Below are positions 8,111 to 17,021 of a stretch of 39,232 bases of DNA, one piece after another (position 1 is the stretch's first letter; each line of letters begins with the position of its first letter). Source of the stretch: Verrucomicrobiaceae bacterium (GTDB lineage Bacteria; Verrucomicrobiota; Verrucomicrobiia; Chthoniobacterales; Terrimicrobiaceae). Both the position numbers and the translations under genes were made by a program. Under the pieces are notes generated by a model. The model was not told the origin of the DNA and searched no databases. It was given only the letters and a program-made list of their open reading frames with translations. The stretch spans positions 1 through 39,232 of the forward strand of contig QYQL01000159.1 of assembly GCA_007280915.1 (NCBI GenBank). Direction: 5' to 3'.

Positions 8111-9541
8111 CTATTCTTTGAAAGTCACAGCGTAGATATTCGCGCTGCGCAGGAAAAGCCGGAGGTGGATTTTTTGCCCGGCCAATTCCCGGGCTGATTT
8201 ACCGTCCCAGTGCAATGGCAGGTCAATCCGATCCGCGTTCCGGATCATGCATTTTTCCGCTTCAAATCCCGGCACGATCTTCTCCCCTTCATCCAATACC
8301 GCGGCCATAACATAGGATTGCTGTGTCGCAAACGGTCGCTCCGGGGACGGCACGGCTGCGTTGAGAAGTAAATCCGCCGGCGGCATCACGAACGGCTTCG
8401 TGGAGAACTCGGCATTAGCGCGTGCGCCCGCGAAACTGATGCGATCCTGTTTCATTCCAAGGAGCCGGTTCCCGTAGTGGAACAGAATCATGCCATCAAT
8501 CACCATCGGGTTGTGGGTGATGCGGGTGATTTCTGTTCCGCTCGCGTTGACATCCCGTCCGGATCTTTGCCAGTCAAGTCCGGTGCGGCCGACCCACCAT
8601 TCCGTGTCCAGCTGGGGGCCGTGTTTGCCGGCGGTTTGCGGGCTGGCGGCATAATTCAGCACCATCATGTAGCTGCGATCCAGATACCAGAATGCATTGC
8701 CGCTGTAGAATTCCAGGTCCGGCGGATCGTTGTCGTCGGGGACCGTCAGAAATTTGTCCGGCAGGGGTTTCCAGCAGCCTCCGCGGTTCCACACATCTTC
8801 CATGGAGTCAGGCGGCTCCCACTCGAGTCCATCCGGGCTTGTTCGTATCGCAAGCACCCTGCGGCACTTTCCTCCGTGATCCGGGATATGTTTGACGCCG
8901 GAAACGGGCTGGAGACTCTTCGAGACGCAGACGAGCCGGTGGAGAGCCGGACTCCAGAAGAGACTGATGGCATCGCCGTCGTAAAACAATGGGCTCTTCG
9001 CGTGCTCCCTCCAGTTCCGGCCATCGGGGCTGAAGAAGGCGGTGTAACGGAAGCCGGAATTATCCATTTTCAATTTCAGCAGAATGAATTCGCCGGTGTC
9101 CGGGTTGTATGTCATGGCATGATTGAATGTCCATGGCCCCGGCTCGGATTCGAACACCGTCTCGACGTTCTCAAATGTCACCCCGTCGCGGGTTGTGGCA
9201 TGAACGAGTTGCCAGATGTTCTGCTCCTTGACCTGATCATTGCTCGGTGGGCCTTTCTTGAAGATCTGGCCATACACATCCCATGCTCCGTCTTTCCGTG
9301 GCAGGCAGAAGCTCAGTTCAAATCCCGGATTCTCACAGGAGCGGATTGTTTCCAGTGCGGTGGTGCCGAAATGGATCTTTCCCCACGGATTCGCGAGGTC
9401 GCTCTCCTCGGAAAAGAGCAGCTTCAATCCAGGGCTCTCCGCTTGTGTTGGAGTTGCCGGCGAGTCTGGCGCTGCATGAGCCTGCCGGCTTGCCGGAATG
9501 AAGACGGCGATCAGAATGATCAGGACGAACGGTGGGCTCAC
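8111..9541 (-). CDS. Secreted beta-propeller-like glycoside hydrolase-related protein
   Basis: This 476-residue secreted protein begins at GTG 9541, with AAAGG about ten bases upstream and no in-frame ATG nearby. Residues 1-23 form a signal peptide ending QAHA. The body has repeated patterns typical of five-bladed glycosidase propellers (GH32/GH43/sialidase-like), for example ATTRDGVTFENVETVF, FFSPDGRNWREHAKSP and AIRTSPDGLEWEPPDS, the last two resembling Asp-box turns. The C-terminal part (DLPLHWDGKSARELAGQ, then LRLFLRSANIYAVTF) resembles the beta-sandwich end of secreted planctomycete/verrucomicrobial proteins of this kind. No catalytic carboxylates can be assigned and the substrate is unknown. 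It lies 37 bp downstream of the DUF1080 gene, so the two are probably co-transcribed. Confidence 0.65.
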   Translation of the reverse strand: MSPPFVLIILIAVFIPASRQAHAAPDSPATPTQAESPGLKLLFSEESDLANPWGKIHFGTTALETIRSCENPGFELSFCLPRKDGAWDVYGQIFKKGPPSNDQVKEQNIWQLVHATTRDGVTFENVETVFESEPGPWTFNHAMTYNPDTGEFILLKLKMDNSGFRYTAFFSPDGRNWREHAKSPLFYDGDAISLFWSPALHRLVCVSKSLQPVSGVKHIPDHGGKCRRVLAIRTSPDGLEWEPPDSMEDVWNRGGCWKPLPDKFLTVPDDNDPPDLEFYSGNAFWYLDRSYMMVLNYAASPQTAGKHGPQLDTEWWVGRTGLDWQRSGRDVNASGTEITRITHNPMVIDGMILFHYGNRLLGMKQDRISFAGARANAEFSTKPFVMPPADLLLNAAVPSPERPFATQQSYVMAAVLDEGEKIVPGFEAEKCMIRNADRIDLPLHWDGKSARELAGQKIHLRLFLRSANIYAVTFKE

Positions 9542-9578
9542 GGTATTGAAACCTTTTGGAGGATGTGGGAGAGAATGC

Positions 9579-10877
9579 CTAACTCACCGGCTTGATCGAA
9601 ATATTACGGAACATCACCGGGTCGTTGTGGCCGCAGAAGCCAAAGTGGCCGGTGGTGAGGTCCTTTCCGGTGTGCACCTTGTTGGCCAGGAACTCCGTGA
9701 CCTTGCTGAGATCCGCATCCAGGATTTCGGTGCCGTTGAGCTCCACTTTGATGGTCGGTCCGTTGACCGTGACCTCCTCATAATTCCATTCGCCCGTGGG
9801 GTGCAGGAAGCCGCGTTTGGCGGCCACCATCCCGTAGGCCGAGCCGTGCATCTGCCGGGGATCCAGCTTGGCATAGTTGGGATGTTCGGAGTCGAGAACC
9901 TGGCACTCGCACATGCCGTCGTAGGCGGGGTTGCCCTTGCCGGGAAAACGGATCGCGAGCCCGTTGTTGCCGCCGGGAGGCAGCTTGAACTCCAGGCGCA
10001 CGACGAAGTTGCCGAATTCCTCGTTGGTGTAAATCGCGCCGCCCTTGCCGGCCTTGCACATCACGGCACCATCCTTCACCTCGTAATTGTCCACCGGGCC
10101 CGCCCAGCCGGTGAAATCCTTCCCGTTGAAGACCGGCTTGAAGCCGTCGGGATCTCTGCCTCGGAGGAGCTTGTTCGCTTCATCGCTACCGATCTCACGG
10201 AGAAAAACATTGCGCCAGCGGATCTCGCCGCCGTGCGTCTGAAGCTGGACAGGGCCTTTCGGCGGCACGGGCTGCGTTGCGTCAAAATGATTTTTGAGCA
10301 CAGCGCCGTCCACCGTCTGTTGACCGTTCAGCCAGACCCAGACCCGCGATCCGACCATGACGATGCGGAGGTGGTTCCACTCGCCGAACGGCTTGTCCGC
10401 CTTCACCAGAGGATCTTTTCCGGGTGTGCCGGGTGCGTTGTTCCAAAGCCCGCCGGATCCCTTGTCCGCCCCGAGTTTGAATTTTGCCTTTTCGGTCGGG
10501 TCCCAGATCTGCACCTGCGGGCACCCGCGCAGATAGACCCCGCTGTCAGCGAGGGCCACCGTCTTGTAATCCAGCACCAACTCGAAATCGCCGAAAAATT
10601 TGTCGGTGGTGAGGAACAAGCCCTTGCCGTCGTTGACCAGTTCGCCGTCCTTCACCGACCAATGCTGGCGGATGTCCTCGAGGCTCGCGTCGTGCTTTTT
10701 CTGGAAATCTTCAGGAGGCAGAGCCATGTATTTTGCCGGATTCTCCGTGGAAGCGCCCCACCAGCTCGAGAGGTCGGTGCCGTTGAACAGGGCTGTGAAT
10801 CCCGCAGGGGGCTGGTCGGCGGCTTGGGCGGTCAGCAAAGCGGCGAGGAGCAAAGCGGGGAGAGGGAAGTGCTTCAT
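9579..10877 (-). CDS. Secreted protein with two tandem DUF1080 (3-keto-disaccharide hydrolase) domains
   Basis: The product has 432 residues starting at ATG 10877 (MKHFPLPALLLAALL), with a signal peptide ending TAQA. Two copies of the PF06439 concanavalin-like fold are visible. The first opens with GFTALFNGTDLSSWWG and includes DSGVYLRGCPQVQIWD; the second opens with GFKPVFNGKDFTGWAG and includes NNGLAIRFPGKGNP and CECQVLD. Each carries the N/D-G-xx-x-R strand and the QVxD strand seen in the family. PF06439 is now linked to 3-keto-disaccharide hydrolysis. As first gene of the minus arm, before a propeller-like protein and a Tat oxidoreductase, it fits a redox-assisted glycosidase pathway. The frame stays open to 10919, but that extension would precede the signal peptide. 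Confidence 0.88.
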   Translation of the reverse strand: MKHFPLPALLLAALLTAQAADQPPAGFTALFNGTDLSSWWGASTENPAKYMALPPEDFQKKHDASLEDIRQHWSVKDGELVNDGKGLFLTTDKFFGDFELVLDYKTVALADSGVYLRGCPQVQIWDPTEKAKFKLGADKGSGGLWNNAPGTPGKDPLVKADKPFGEWNHLRIVMVGSRVWVWLNGQQTVDGAVLKNHFDATQPVPPKGPVQLQTHGGEIRWRNVFLREIGSDEANKLLRGRDPDGFKPVFNGKDFTGWAGPVDNYEVKDGAVMCKAGKGGAIYTNEEFGNFVVRLEFKLPPGGNNGLAIRFPGKGNPAYDGMCECQVLDSEHPNYAKLDPRQMHGSAYGMVAAKRGFLHPTGEWNYEEVTVNGPTIKVELNGTEILDADLSKVTEFLANKVHTGKDLTTGHFGFCGHNDPVMFRNISIKPVS

Positions 10878-11196
10878 ATAATGGTTGGGGAACAAGTGCT
10901 CTATAGCCGAGTCTGACATGCGGGGTAAGGGAAAAATCGCCTCCCGTCCGGCCCAGCCCGCTGAAAAAATTATACAAATGCTGTCATGCTTGGAATGATG
11001 AGCTTTGCGTGGGCTGCGCGTTTATGGATCTTGAATCGTGAGGCGCGAATGCAGCATTCACATGAAAAATACTGGAGCAAAATGCAATTCCGGCTTTTCC
11101 TGCGGCGCTCCGCCGCGACCGGCTGCCCGGACATCTATGGAAAAATCTTGGCGAATGCCGTCAAATATTTTTATTGATCTCGGAGAGGAATCATCT
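10878..11196. promoter_or_regulatory. Divergent control region between the DUF1080 arm and the AraC arm
   Basis: This 319-bp stretch has no convincing gene. It separates the two divergent arms of the carbohydrate locus and should hold both promoters and binding sites for the adjacent PAS-AraC regulator. Visible structure: an AT-rich run near 10963-10982 (AAAAAATTATACAAATG), a near-perfect palindrome GAATGC-A-GCATTC at 11047-11059, and a GC hairpin (11102-11107 with 11111-11116) that would lie in the regulator's leader. A strong Shine-Dalgarno, GGAGAGGA at 11182-11189, fixes the regulator start at 11197. The operator role of the palindrome is inference. Confidence 0.5.
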
Positions 11197-11988
11197 ATGT
11201 CGGGCATACGCGCGATGCCCCAACGCCAACCAGCCCTCCCGTTTTTTCGCAACTTCTGTCCCAGCCAGATGTTGGAAGCATTATTCGATGCCGTCCCGGA
11301 CGCCCATTTTTTCATGAAAGACCGCGAGTCGCGTTTTCAGGCGGCGAACCGGAGCTTTGTCCGCTTGATGGGGGTTTCCGGCACCGAGGATCTGCTCGGC
11401 CGGACGGATCGCGACTTCAGCGCGGATTTTCTTGCGGATGCCTTCATGGCCGACGACCGCAGGGTCATGGATACCGGCGATCCGGTCCTGAACCAGGTCG
11501 AACTTGTTCCGACCGGGGATTCCCTCGACTGGCTCACGACGACGAAGGTGCCGCTCTACGACGCGAACCGGAAGGTGGTCGGGCTGGCCGGGGTCATGCG
11601 GTTGACGAAAGACAGCGATGCGCTTTATCTCAACCATCCCGAGATGCACCGGATCGTGGATTTCATCCGGGCGAACTATCGCCGGAGGATCCTCGCGGCG
11701 GATCTGGCACGGGTGGCGGAGATTTCGGTGAGCTCGGTCGAGCGGCTCTTCCGCAAGACATTCGGCATGCCGCCGAACCGGTATCTCAAGTGGACGAGGC
11801 TGAACGCGGCCTGCCAGGCGCTGCGGGATACCGACCATCCTCTCGGGCAGATCGCCGGGGAATGCGGGTTCGGCGACCAGACGAGCATGACCCGGGACTT
11901 CCGCGGGGAATTGAATTTGACGCCGCGGAGATACCGCTTGAAGTTCCGCAACGGCGGCCCGAAGCGGCGTGCACCCCTCAAGAATTGA
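11197..11988 (+). CDS. PAS-domain AraC-family transcriptional regulator
   Basis: The product has 263 residues. ATG 11197 is chosen because GGAGAGGA lies eight bases upstream; the frame is open further back but without a ribosome site. Residues of about 27-135 form a PAS sensor domain (DAVPDAHFFMKDRESRF, then VRLMGVSGTEDLLGRTDRDF). The C-terminal 105 residues contain the two helix-turn-helix motifs of AraC/XylS proteins: AADLARVAEISVSSVERLFRKTFG, broken by the usual short gap before PNRYLKWTRLNAACQAL, then IAGECGFGDQTSMTRDFR and the closing LTPRRYR. It probably senses a small molecule and activates one or both arms. The MFS gene follows after 16 bp. Confidence 0.9.
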   Translation: MSGIRAMPQRQPALPFFRNFCPSQMLEALFDAVPDAHFFMKDRESRFQAANRSFVRLMGVSGTEDLLGRTDRDFSADFLADAFMADDRRVMDTGDPVLNQVELVPTGDSLDWLTTTKVPLYDANRKVVGLAGVMRLTKDSDALYLNHPEMHRIVDFIRANYRRRILAADLARVAEISVSSVERLFRKTFGMPPNRYLKWTRLNAACQALRDTDHPLGQIAGECGFGDQTSMTRDFRGELNLTPRRYRLKFRNGGPKRRAPLKN

Positions 11989-12004
11989 ATCCCATCCCAA
12001 GATT

Positions 12005-13288
12005 ATGAAAACCCACATTCGCGTCCGCCTCTCGATCATGATGTTCCTCCAGTTTTTCATCTGGGGAGGATTTTTTGTGACGATGGGAACGTATCTACTC
12101 AGCGTTTTTTCCGGACACGAGGGGCTGAACAGCATCATCGGCCGTTCGTATGCGACGCACAACTGGGCCGCCCTCATCGCCCCGCTTTTCGTCGGGCTGA
12201 TTGCGGACCGGTTCTTCAATGCGGAGCGGGTGAACGGGGTGTGCCACCTTGGCGGCGCGGTGCTCCTCTGGCTCGCGGCTTCAGCACGGGAGCCCGGCGC
12301 GTTCATCTGGACGATGTTCTTCTACTTCCTGCTCTACATGCCGACGCTCGCGCTGGTGAACGCGATCTCGTTCGCGAACATCGACGAGCCGGAGAAGCAG
12401 TTTCCCGGCATTCGGGTCTGGGGGACGATCGGATGGATTGTGGCGGGTTTTCTCGTGGCTCAGACGGTGATCGGATTCATCGACCTTCCGCTGATCAAGG
12501 CGCTGACCGGCGTCGGGAACGCGCAGATCACGAACATCCCGCTGAAGATGTGCGCGATCGTTTCGGCGGTTTACGGTGTCTATAGTTTCACGCTGCCTGC
12601 CGCGCCGCCCGCAGCCAAGGGGCAGCCGATGGACTTCAAAAAGGCGCTCGGGCTCGATGCATTGCGGCTGTTCACCCGGCCGAGCTTCGCGATTTTTGCG
12701 GTCTGCTCGTTCCTGATCTGCATCCCGCTCGCCTTCTACTACGCGCGGACGAACGACTTCATTGCGGCGATGGCGTTCGGAGAAAAATCGGCGGCGTATA
12801 TGACGATCGGGCAGATTTCCGAGGTCTTCTTCATGCTGCTGGTCCCGTTTTTCCTGCTTCGTCTCGGCGTGAAGTGGATGCTGCTCGTCGGCATGCTGGC
12901 ATGGACTTTGCGTTACGGACTCTTCGCTGTGTTCCCGTCCTCGACGGCGATGCTTCTTTTCGGCGTCGCCCTTCACGGTATCTGCTACGACTTTTTCTTC
13001 GTCACCGGCCAGCTCTATACCGACCGTGTCGCGCCGCGGGAGATCCGTGCAAGTGCTCAGGCGCTGATCGGGCTGCTCACCTACGGCGCGGGCATGCTCG
13101 TCGGCAATTATGTGCTCGGGATCTGGGGTGACCACCTTGGGCTTGACGGTCAGACCCGCGCGGGCTGGCTTGCGGACGCCGCCGCATTCTGGGGAATGCC
13201 CGCCCTCGCCGCGCTGGCCGTGGCCGTGATCTTCTTCCTCACCTTCCGGGACAGAGAAGCCGAGGAGGCCATCCGGAGCGAAGCCTGA
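12005..13288 (+). CDS. MFS transporter, nucleoside:H+ symporter (NupG)-like
   Basis: This 427-residue inner-membrane protein has about twelve hydrophobic segments and starts with MKTHIRVRLSIMMFLQFFIW. The FIWGGFFVTMGTYL opening, APLFVGLIADRFF after the second segment, and PGIRVWGTIGWIVAG are characteristic of the Nuc_H_symport/NupG branch of the major facilitator superfamily, which is frequent in PVC-group genomes beside sugar genes. It probably imports the small sugar or nucleoside-like product released by the surrounding enzymes, driven by protons; the substrate cannot be read from the sequence. It lies 16 bp after the regulator and 5 bp before a DUF1080 gene, so co-transcription is very likely. 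The frame is open upstream to 11969, but ATG 12005 avoids overlap with the regulator. Confidence 0.85.
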   Translation: MKTHIRVRLSIMMFLQFFIWGGFFVTMGTYLLSVFSGHEGLNSIIGRSYATHNWAALIAPLFVGLIADRFFNAERVNGVCHLGGAVLLWLAASAREPGAFIWTMFFYFLLYMPTLALVNAISFANIDEPEKQFPGIRVWGTIGWIVAGFLVAQTVIGFIDLPLIKALTGVGNAQITNIPLKMCAIVSAVYGVYSFTLPAAPPAAKGQPMDFKKALGLDALRLFTRPSFAIFAVCSFLICIPLAFYYARTNDFIAAMAFGEKSAAYMTIGQISEVFFMLLVPFFLLRLGVKWMLLVGMLAWTLRYGLFAVFPSSTAMLLFGVALHGICYDFFFVTGQLYTDRVAPREIRASAQALIGLLTYGAGMLVGNYVLGIWGDHLGLDGQTRAGWLADAAAFWGMPALAALAVAVIFFLTFRDREAEEAIRSEA

Positions 13289-13293
13289 TTTTC

Positions 13294-14154
13294 ATGATCA
13301 CCAAAACCCCTCATCATACCGTGCCACGCTCCTTGATTTTTAGCGCCATCGGCCTGGCCTGTTTGCTTTCCTCGCTTGCCGTCCGGGCAGCGGAAGACGG
13401 CTACGAGTCGATCTTCGATGGCAAAACCCTCGCGGGCTGGAGCAAGGCGGCCGGGGAGAATATCAGCAAGAAATACGTCGGCGGCGAGTGGAAGGTGGAG
13501 GACGGCGCGATCGTCGGCCGCCAGCTCCCAGACAAGCTTGGATCGTTCCTGCACACCGACAAGAAATATCAGAATTTCGAACTTCTCATCGACGTCAATC
13601 CCGACTGGGGATGCGACAGCGGGATCTGGATCCGCACCGACGACAAGGGAAACTGTCTTCAGATCTTTTTGGATTACCTCCCAGGCGGGAGCGTTGCATT
13701 CATTTACGGGCAGGGGACGGGTGGATTCGCGTCGCAGCCCTGGCAGCTTGAGGCGGTCGAGGAGAACGGCAAGGTGGTTGGGGTGAAAGCCGTGGACAAG
13801 TATGACGGCGTCAAGGTGGACGGACTGCTCTACTCGGCGACGGCGGCGGATTTTAACAAGGTATGGCGCCACGGGGAATTCAACACGCTGCGCATCCGCT
13901 GCGAGGGCTCTCAGCCGCTGATCACCACATGGATCAACGGCGTGAAGATGATGGAGCTCGACGGCACGAAATTCCTCGGAAAAAAAGCCACCGACGTCCG
14001 CGCTGGAAAATTCGACGCGCCGCTAGCCTGGGACCAGAAGAAGGTCCTCGAAACCAACGGAGGTCCTGGAACCATCGCCCTGCAGGTGCATCCCGGCAAC
14101 CGGTGGAACGGACTTGACCGCTACAAAAGCATCAAAATCAAGACGCTTCCCTGA
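13294..14154 (+). CDS. Secreted DUF1080 (3-keto-disaccharide hydrolase) protein
   Basis: This 286-residue protein has a single PF06439 domain. A signal peptide (FSAIGLACLLSSLAVRA) follows a long polar start; an in-frame GTG at 13321 would give a tidier n-region and is an alternative start. Family features are YESIFDGKTLAGWSKA, EWKVEDGAIVGRQ, then NFELLIDV and CDSGIWIRTDDKGNCLQIFLD, and the final WNGLDRYKSIKIK strand. It probably acts in the periplasm on 3-keto sugars or as a sugar-binding hydrolase. It lies 5 bp after the transporter and 3 bp before a Tat oxidoreductase gene, the oxidoreductase and DUF1080 pairing expected for a 3-keto-glycoside route. Confidence 0.87.
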   Translation: MITKTPHHTVPRSLIFSAIGLACLLSSLAVRAAEDGYESIFDGKTLAGWSKAAGENISKKYVGGEWKVEDGAIVGRQLPDKLGSFLHTDKKYQNFELLIDVNPDWGCDSGIWIRTDDKGNCLQIFLDYLPGGSVAFIYGQGTGGFASQPWQLEAVEENGKVVGVKAVDKYDGVKVDGLLYSATAADFNKVWRHGEFNTLRIRCEGSQPLITTWINGVKMMELDGTKFLGKKATDVRAGKFDAPLAWDQKKVLETNGGPGTIALQVHPGNRWNGLDRYKSIKIKTLP

Positions 14155-14157
14155 TCC

Positions 14158-15564
14158 ATGAAAAAATTTTCCCGCCGTCATTTTCTCAAGCGCTCCACCC
14201 TGCTCGGCGCCGGCGCCTTCATGCTACCGCGTTTTTCCATCGCCCAGGCGGGGGTCAGCGCGAACAGCAGGGTCAATATCGCGATTATTGGTTCCGGCGG
14301 CATCGGCAGCGTTGCCGTCAAGGGGGTCGTCGGCCAGAACCTCGTCGCCGTCTGCGATGTGGACGAAGCCAATCTCACGATCAATGCCGACAAGAACCCG
14401 CAGGTCGCGACCGCCGAAAAATTCCGCGACTTCCGGGTGATGCTCGACAAGATGGGCAAGGAGATCGATGCGGTGGCCATCAGCACTCCCGACCACACGC
14501 ACTTTGCCGCGACGATGGATGCGATGCAGCGCGGAAAGCACGTCTTCACGCAAAAACCCCTCACCCATAACATCTGGCAGGCCCGGACCCTCCGCAAAGC
14601 CCGGGAGAAATACAAGGTGGTCACCAACATGGGCAACCAGGGGCATACTTATGACGGCATCCGTCAGATCAGGGAATGGTATGAGGCCGGCGTGATGGGA
14701 ACGGTAAGTGCCGTGGATTCCTGGTTCCCGGGCCCGAAGTGGGCTCCGCCAGGAAACACCGCCCCCGCGGTCTGGCGGAAGCCCTCCACATTTCCTCCCA
14801 CCCCGGAGCCGGTTCCCGCCGGCCTGGAATGGCCGCTCTGGCTCGGACCGGCTGCGGACCCCGGATTCAACTCCGTCTATGTGCCGAAGAGCTGGCGCGC
14901 ATTTCCGCAGTTCGGCACCGGCATGCTTGGCGACTGGTTCTGCCACATCTGCGACGGCCCGGTCTGGACGCTCGACCTCTATGAACCGACCGTCATCGAG
15001 GCGGAAAAAATCGACGGCCCGAACCCCGGGATGTGCCCGGACGGATCCATCATCCGCTGGGACTTCCCTGCGCGCGGCGACATGCCTGCCTGCGCACTGC
15101 GCTGGTATGACGGCGGCAACCAGCCGCCCATGCCGGAGAAGTGGTCGTGGGGCGCGCTTCCGAAAAACGGATCCTTCTTCCGCGGCTCGAAGAACACGGT
15201 GTTTCTCGACGAGCGCTCCAACCACCCGCGTCTGATCAACAAGGATGAGATGAAGGCGTTTGCCGAGGCCGGGCTTCCGCCGGAAAAATATCCGCGCCTG
15301 CCGCAGAGCGGTCCGGAGTCCGGACCGATCTCCGAGTGGATACGGGCGATCAAGGGCGAGGGTCCGGAGCCCGGATCGAACTTCGACTACGCCTCGCGCC
15401 TCACCGAGATCGCGTGCCTCGGCGCGCTCGCCCAGTTCCACGGCGGCCGCATCGAATGGGATTCCGCGAACATGAAAGTCACGAACCGCCCGGAACTCAA
15501 CGCCTTCGTCAAGGAACCGATGCCGAAAGAGTGGGCCTACGGCGAGGACCTCTGGAAATCCTGA
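14158..15564 (+). CDS. Tat-exported Gfo/Idh/MocA oxidoreductase
   Basis: The product has 468 residues with a twin-arginine signal (SRRHFLK, hydrophobic core, LPRFSIAQAG). The nucleotide-binding loop is GSGGIG at 45-50, followed by VCDVDE. The catalytic Lys lies in a QKP motif (132-134) rather than EKP. MLGDWFCHICDGPVW holds the conserved Asp and His of the substrate domain. Such proteins are sugar dehydrogenases or oxidoreductases, and export suggests a tightly held nicotinamide cofactor, as in Zymomonas glucose-fructose oxidoreductase. It shares residues 9-37 exactly with the paralogue at 24037. It sits between DUF1080 and a second oxidoreductase gene (gaps of 3 and 19 bp), so it is a good candidate for making the keto sugar that DUF1080 uses. 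Confidence 0.9.
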   Translation: MKKFSRRHFLKRSTLLGAGAFMLPRFSIAQAGVSANSRVNIAIIGSGGIGSVAVKGVVGQNLVAVCDVDEANLTINADKNPQVATAEKFRDFRVMLDKMGKEIDAVAISTPDHTHFAATMDAMQRGKHVFTQKPLTHNIWQARTLRKAREKYKVVTNMGNQGHTYDGIRQIREWYEAGVMGTVSAVDSWFPGPKWAPPGNTAPAVWRKPSTFPPTPEPVPAGLEWPLWLGPAADPGFNSVYVPKSWRAFPQFGTGMLGDWFCHICDGPVWTLDLYEPTVIEAEKIDGPNPGMCPDGSIIRWDFPARGDMPACALRWYDGGNQPPMPEKWSWGALPKNGSFFRGSKNTVFLDERSNHPRLINKDEMKAFAEAGLPPEKYPRLPQSGPESGPISEWIRAIKGEGPEPGSNFDYASRLTEIACLGALAQFHGGRIEWDSANMKVTNRPELNAFVKEPMPKEWAYGEDLWKS

Positions 15565-15583
15565 ATCACAGCCCGTTTGAAAC

Positions 15584-16990
15584 GTGAATAAAATCTCCCG
15601 CCGCCATTTTTTCAAACAATCCGCCCTGCTGGGAGCGGGAACATTTTTCCTTCCCCGCTTCAGCATCGCACAGTCGGGCATTCCGGCATCGAGCCGGGTG
15701 AACATCGCGCTGGTCGGCTGCGGGTGGATGTCGAAGGGTGTCCTGAGCGATCCGATCCCGCCGGTTGTCCTCTGCGACGTGGACGCCAGGGCGATCGCCG
15801 CGGCAAAGCAGAAGTTTCCCCACCTCGCCTCGACGCCGGCGTTTTCCGACTACCGGGAGATGTTCGACAAGATGGGGAATGACATCGATCTGGTCGTCGT
15901 GTCGACGCCTGACCACACGCATTTTGCCGTGACGATGGAGGCGATGCAGCGCGGCAAGCACGTCTTCACACAGAAGCCTCTCACCCACAACATCTGGGAA
16001 GCCCGCACGCTGGCCAGGGCGGCAAAAAAATACAACGTGAAGACCGTCATGGGGAACCAGGGCCATACCTTCGACGGCATCCGCACGATGCGCGAATGGT
16101 ATGAAGCCGGGCTCTTGGGCCAGGTCGGGCGCATAGACGCATGGTTTCCAGGACCGCCCTGGGGAACAGGCGAAAAGGCGTGGTTCACGAAGCCCACCAA
16201 CTTTCCTCCGCTTCAGGAGCCGATTCCCGAGGGGCTGGACTGGGATCGCTGGGTTGGACCAGCGCCCATGACACCTTACAATCCGGTTTACACGCCGAAG
16301 ACGTGGCGGGGGTTCTGGCAGTTCGGCGGGGGAATGATCGGTGACTGGTTCTGCCATATCAGCGACGGCCCGGTCTGGATCCTCGACCTTTATGAACCGA
16401 CCGTTGTCGAGGCCGTCAAAATCGATGGTCCCAATCCCGGAATGTGTCCGGATGGCAGCATCGTCCGGATGGATTTCCCGGCCCGCGGCGAGAAGGTTCC
16501 CTGTTCTTTCTGGTGGTATGACGGGAAAAACCGCCCGGCTGATCCCTCGGATTGGTCATGGGGCAGCAAGGACAATCCGGACGGTCAGTCTAAGCCGCCA
16601 TACTCGGGTTCATACTGGGAGGGAACCAAGGGGATGTTTTATCTGGACGAGCGGTCCAACAACCCGCGGATGACGAGTCGCCAGAAGACCATCGATCTGA
16701 AAGCCAGCGGGACCCTGCCTCCGGAAAAATACCCGCGGGTCAAGGACGGACCGGTGCAGGAGATCATCCGCGCTATCAAGGGCGAGGGCCCCGAGCCAGG
16801 ATCCGATTTTGCCTATGCCGCCCGCCTCACCGAGGTGGCGCTGCTGGGGGCGATCGCCCAGCGCTGCGGCGGCCGCGTCGAGTGGGACGCCGCTAACATG
16901 AAGATCACCAACCGTCCGGAATTGAACGCCTTCGTCAAGGAACCGGTCCGCAAGGGCTGGGAATACGGGGAAGATCTTTGGAAGGCTTAA
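15584..16990 (+). CDS. Tat-exported Gfo/Idh/MocA oxidoreductase
   Basis: The protein has 468 residues and starts at GTG 15584 (MNKISRRHFFK); no in-frame ATG fits the Tat signal. It is closely related to its neighbour at 14158, with the same LPRFSIAQ signal end, PDHTHFAVTMEAMQRGKHV, QKP at 130-132 and MIGDWFCHISDGPVW. The nucleotide loop reads GCGWMS (45-50), so the third Gly of the classical GxGxxG is replaced. About ten extra residues near DWSWGSKDNPDG and PYSGSYWEG distinguish it from the other two. As a tandem copy it may act on a different sugar or carbon, or reduce what its partner oxidises. A DUF1080 gene follows after 31 bp. Confidence 0.9.
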   Translation: MNKISRRHFFKQSALLGAGTFFLPRFSIAQSGIPASSRVNIALVGCGWMSKGVLSDPIPPVVLCDVDARAIAAAKQKFPHLASTPAFSDYREMFDKMGNDIDLVVVSTPDHTHFAVTMEAMQRGKHVFTQKPLTHNIWEARTLARAAKKYNVKTVMGNQGHTFDGIRTMREWYEAGLLGQVGRIDAWFPGPPWGTGEKAWFTKPTNFPPLQEPIPEGLDWDRWVGPAPMTPYNPVYTPKTWRGFWQFGGGMIGDWFCHISDGPVWILDLYEPTVVEAVKIDGPNPGMCPDGSIVRMDFPARGEKVPCSFWWYDGKNRPADPSDWSWGSKDNPDGQSKPPYSGSYWEGTKGMFYLDERSNNPRMTSRQKTIDLKASGTLPPEKYPRVKDGPVQEIIRAIKGEGPEPGSDFAYAARLTEVALLGAIAQRCGGRVEWDAANMKITNRPELNAFVKEPVRKGWEYGEDLWKA

Positions 16991-17021
16991 CAACCCAGTA
17001 AATTCGCAGCATTCAAGCATC

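Noticed and set aside
9498-10916. 472-codon plus-strand frame opposite the two-domain DUF1080 gene
   Set aside because: Antisense shadow of a well-supported gene, without signal peptide or motif.
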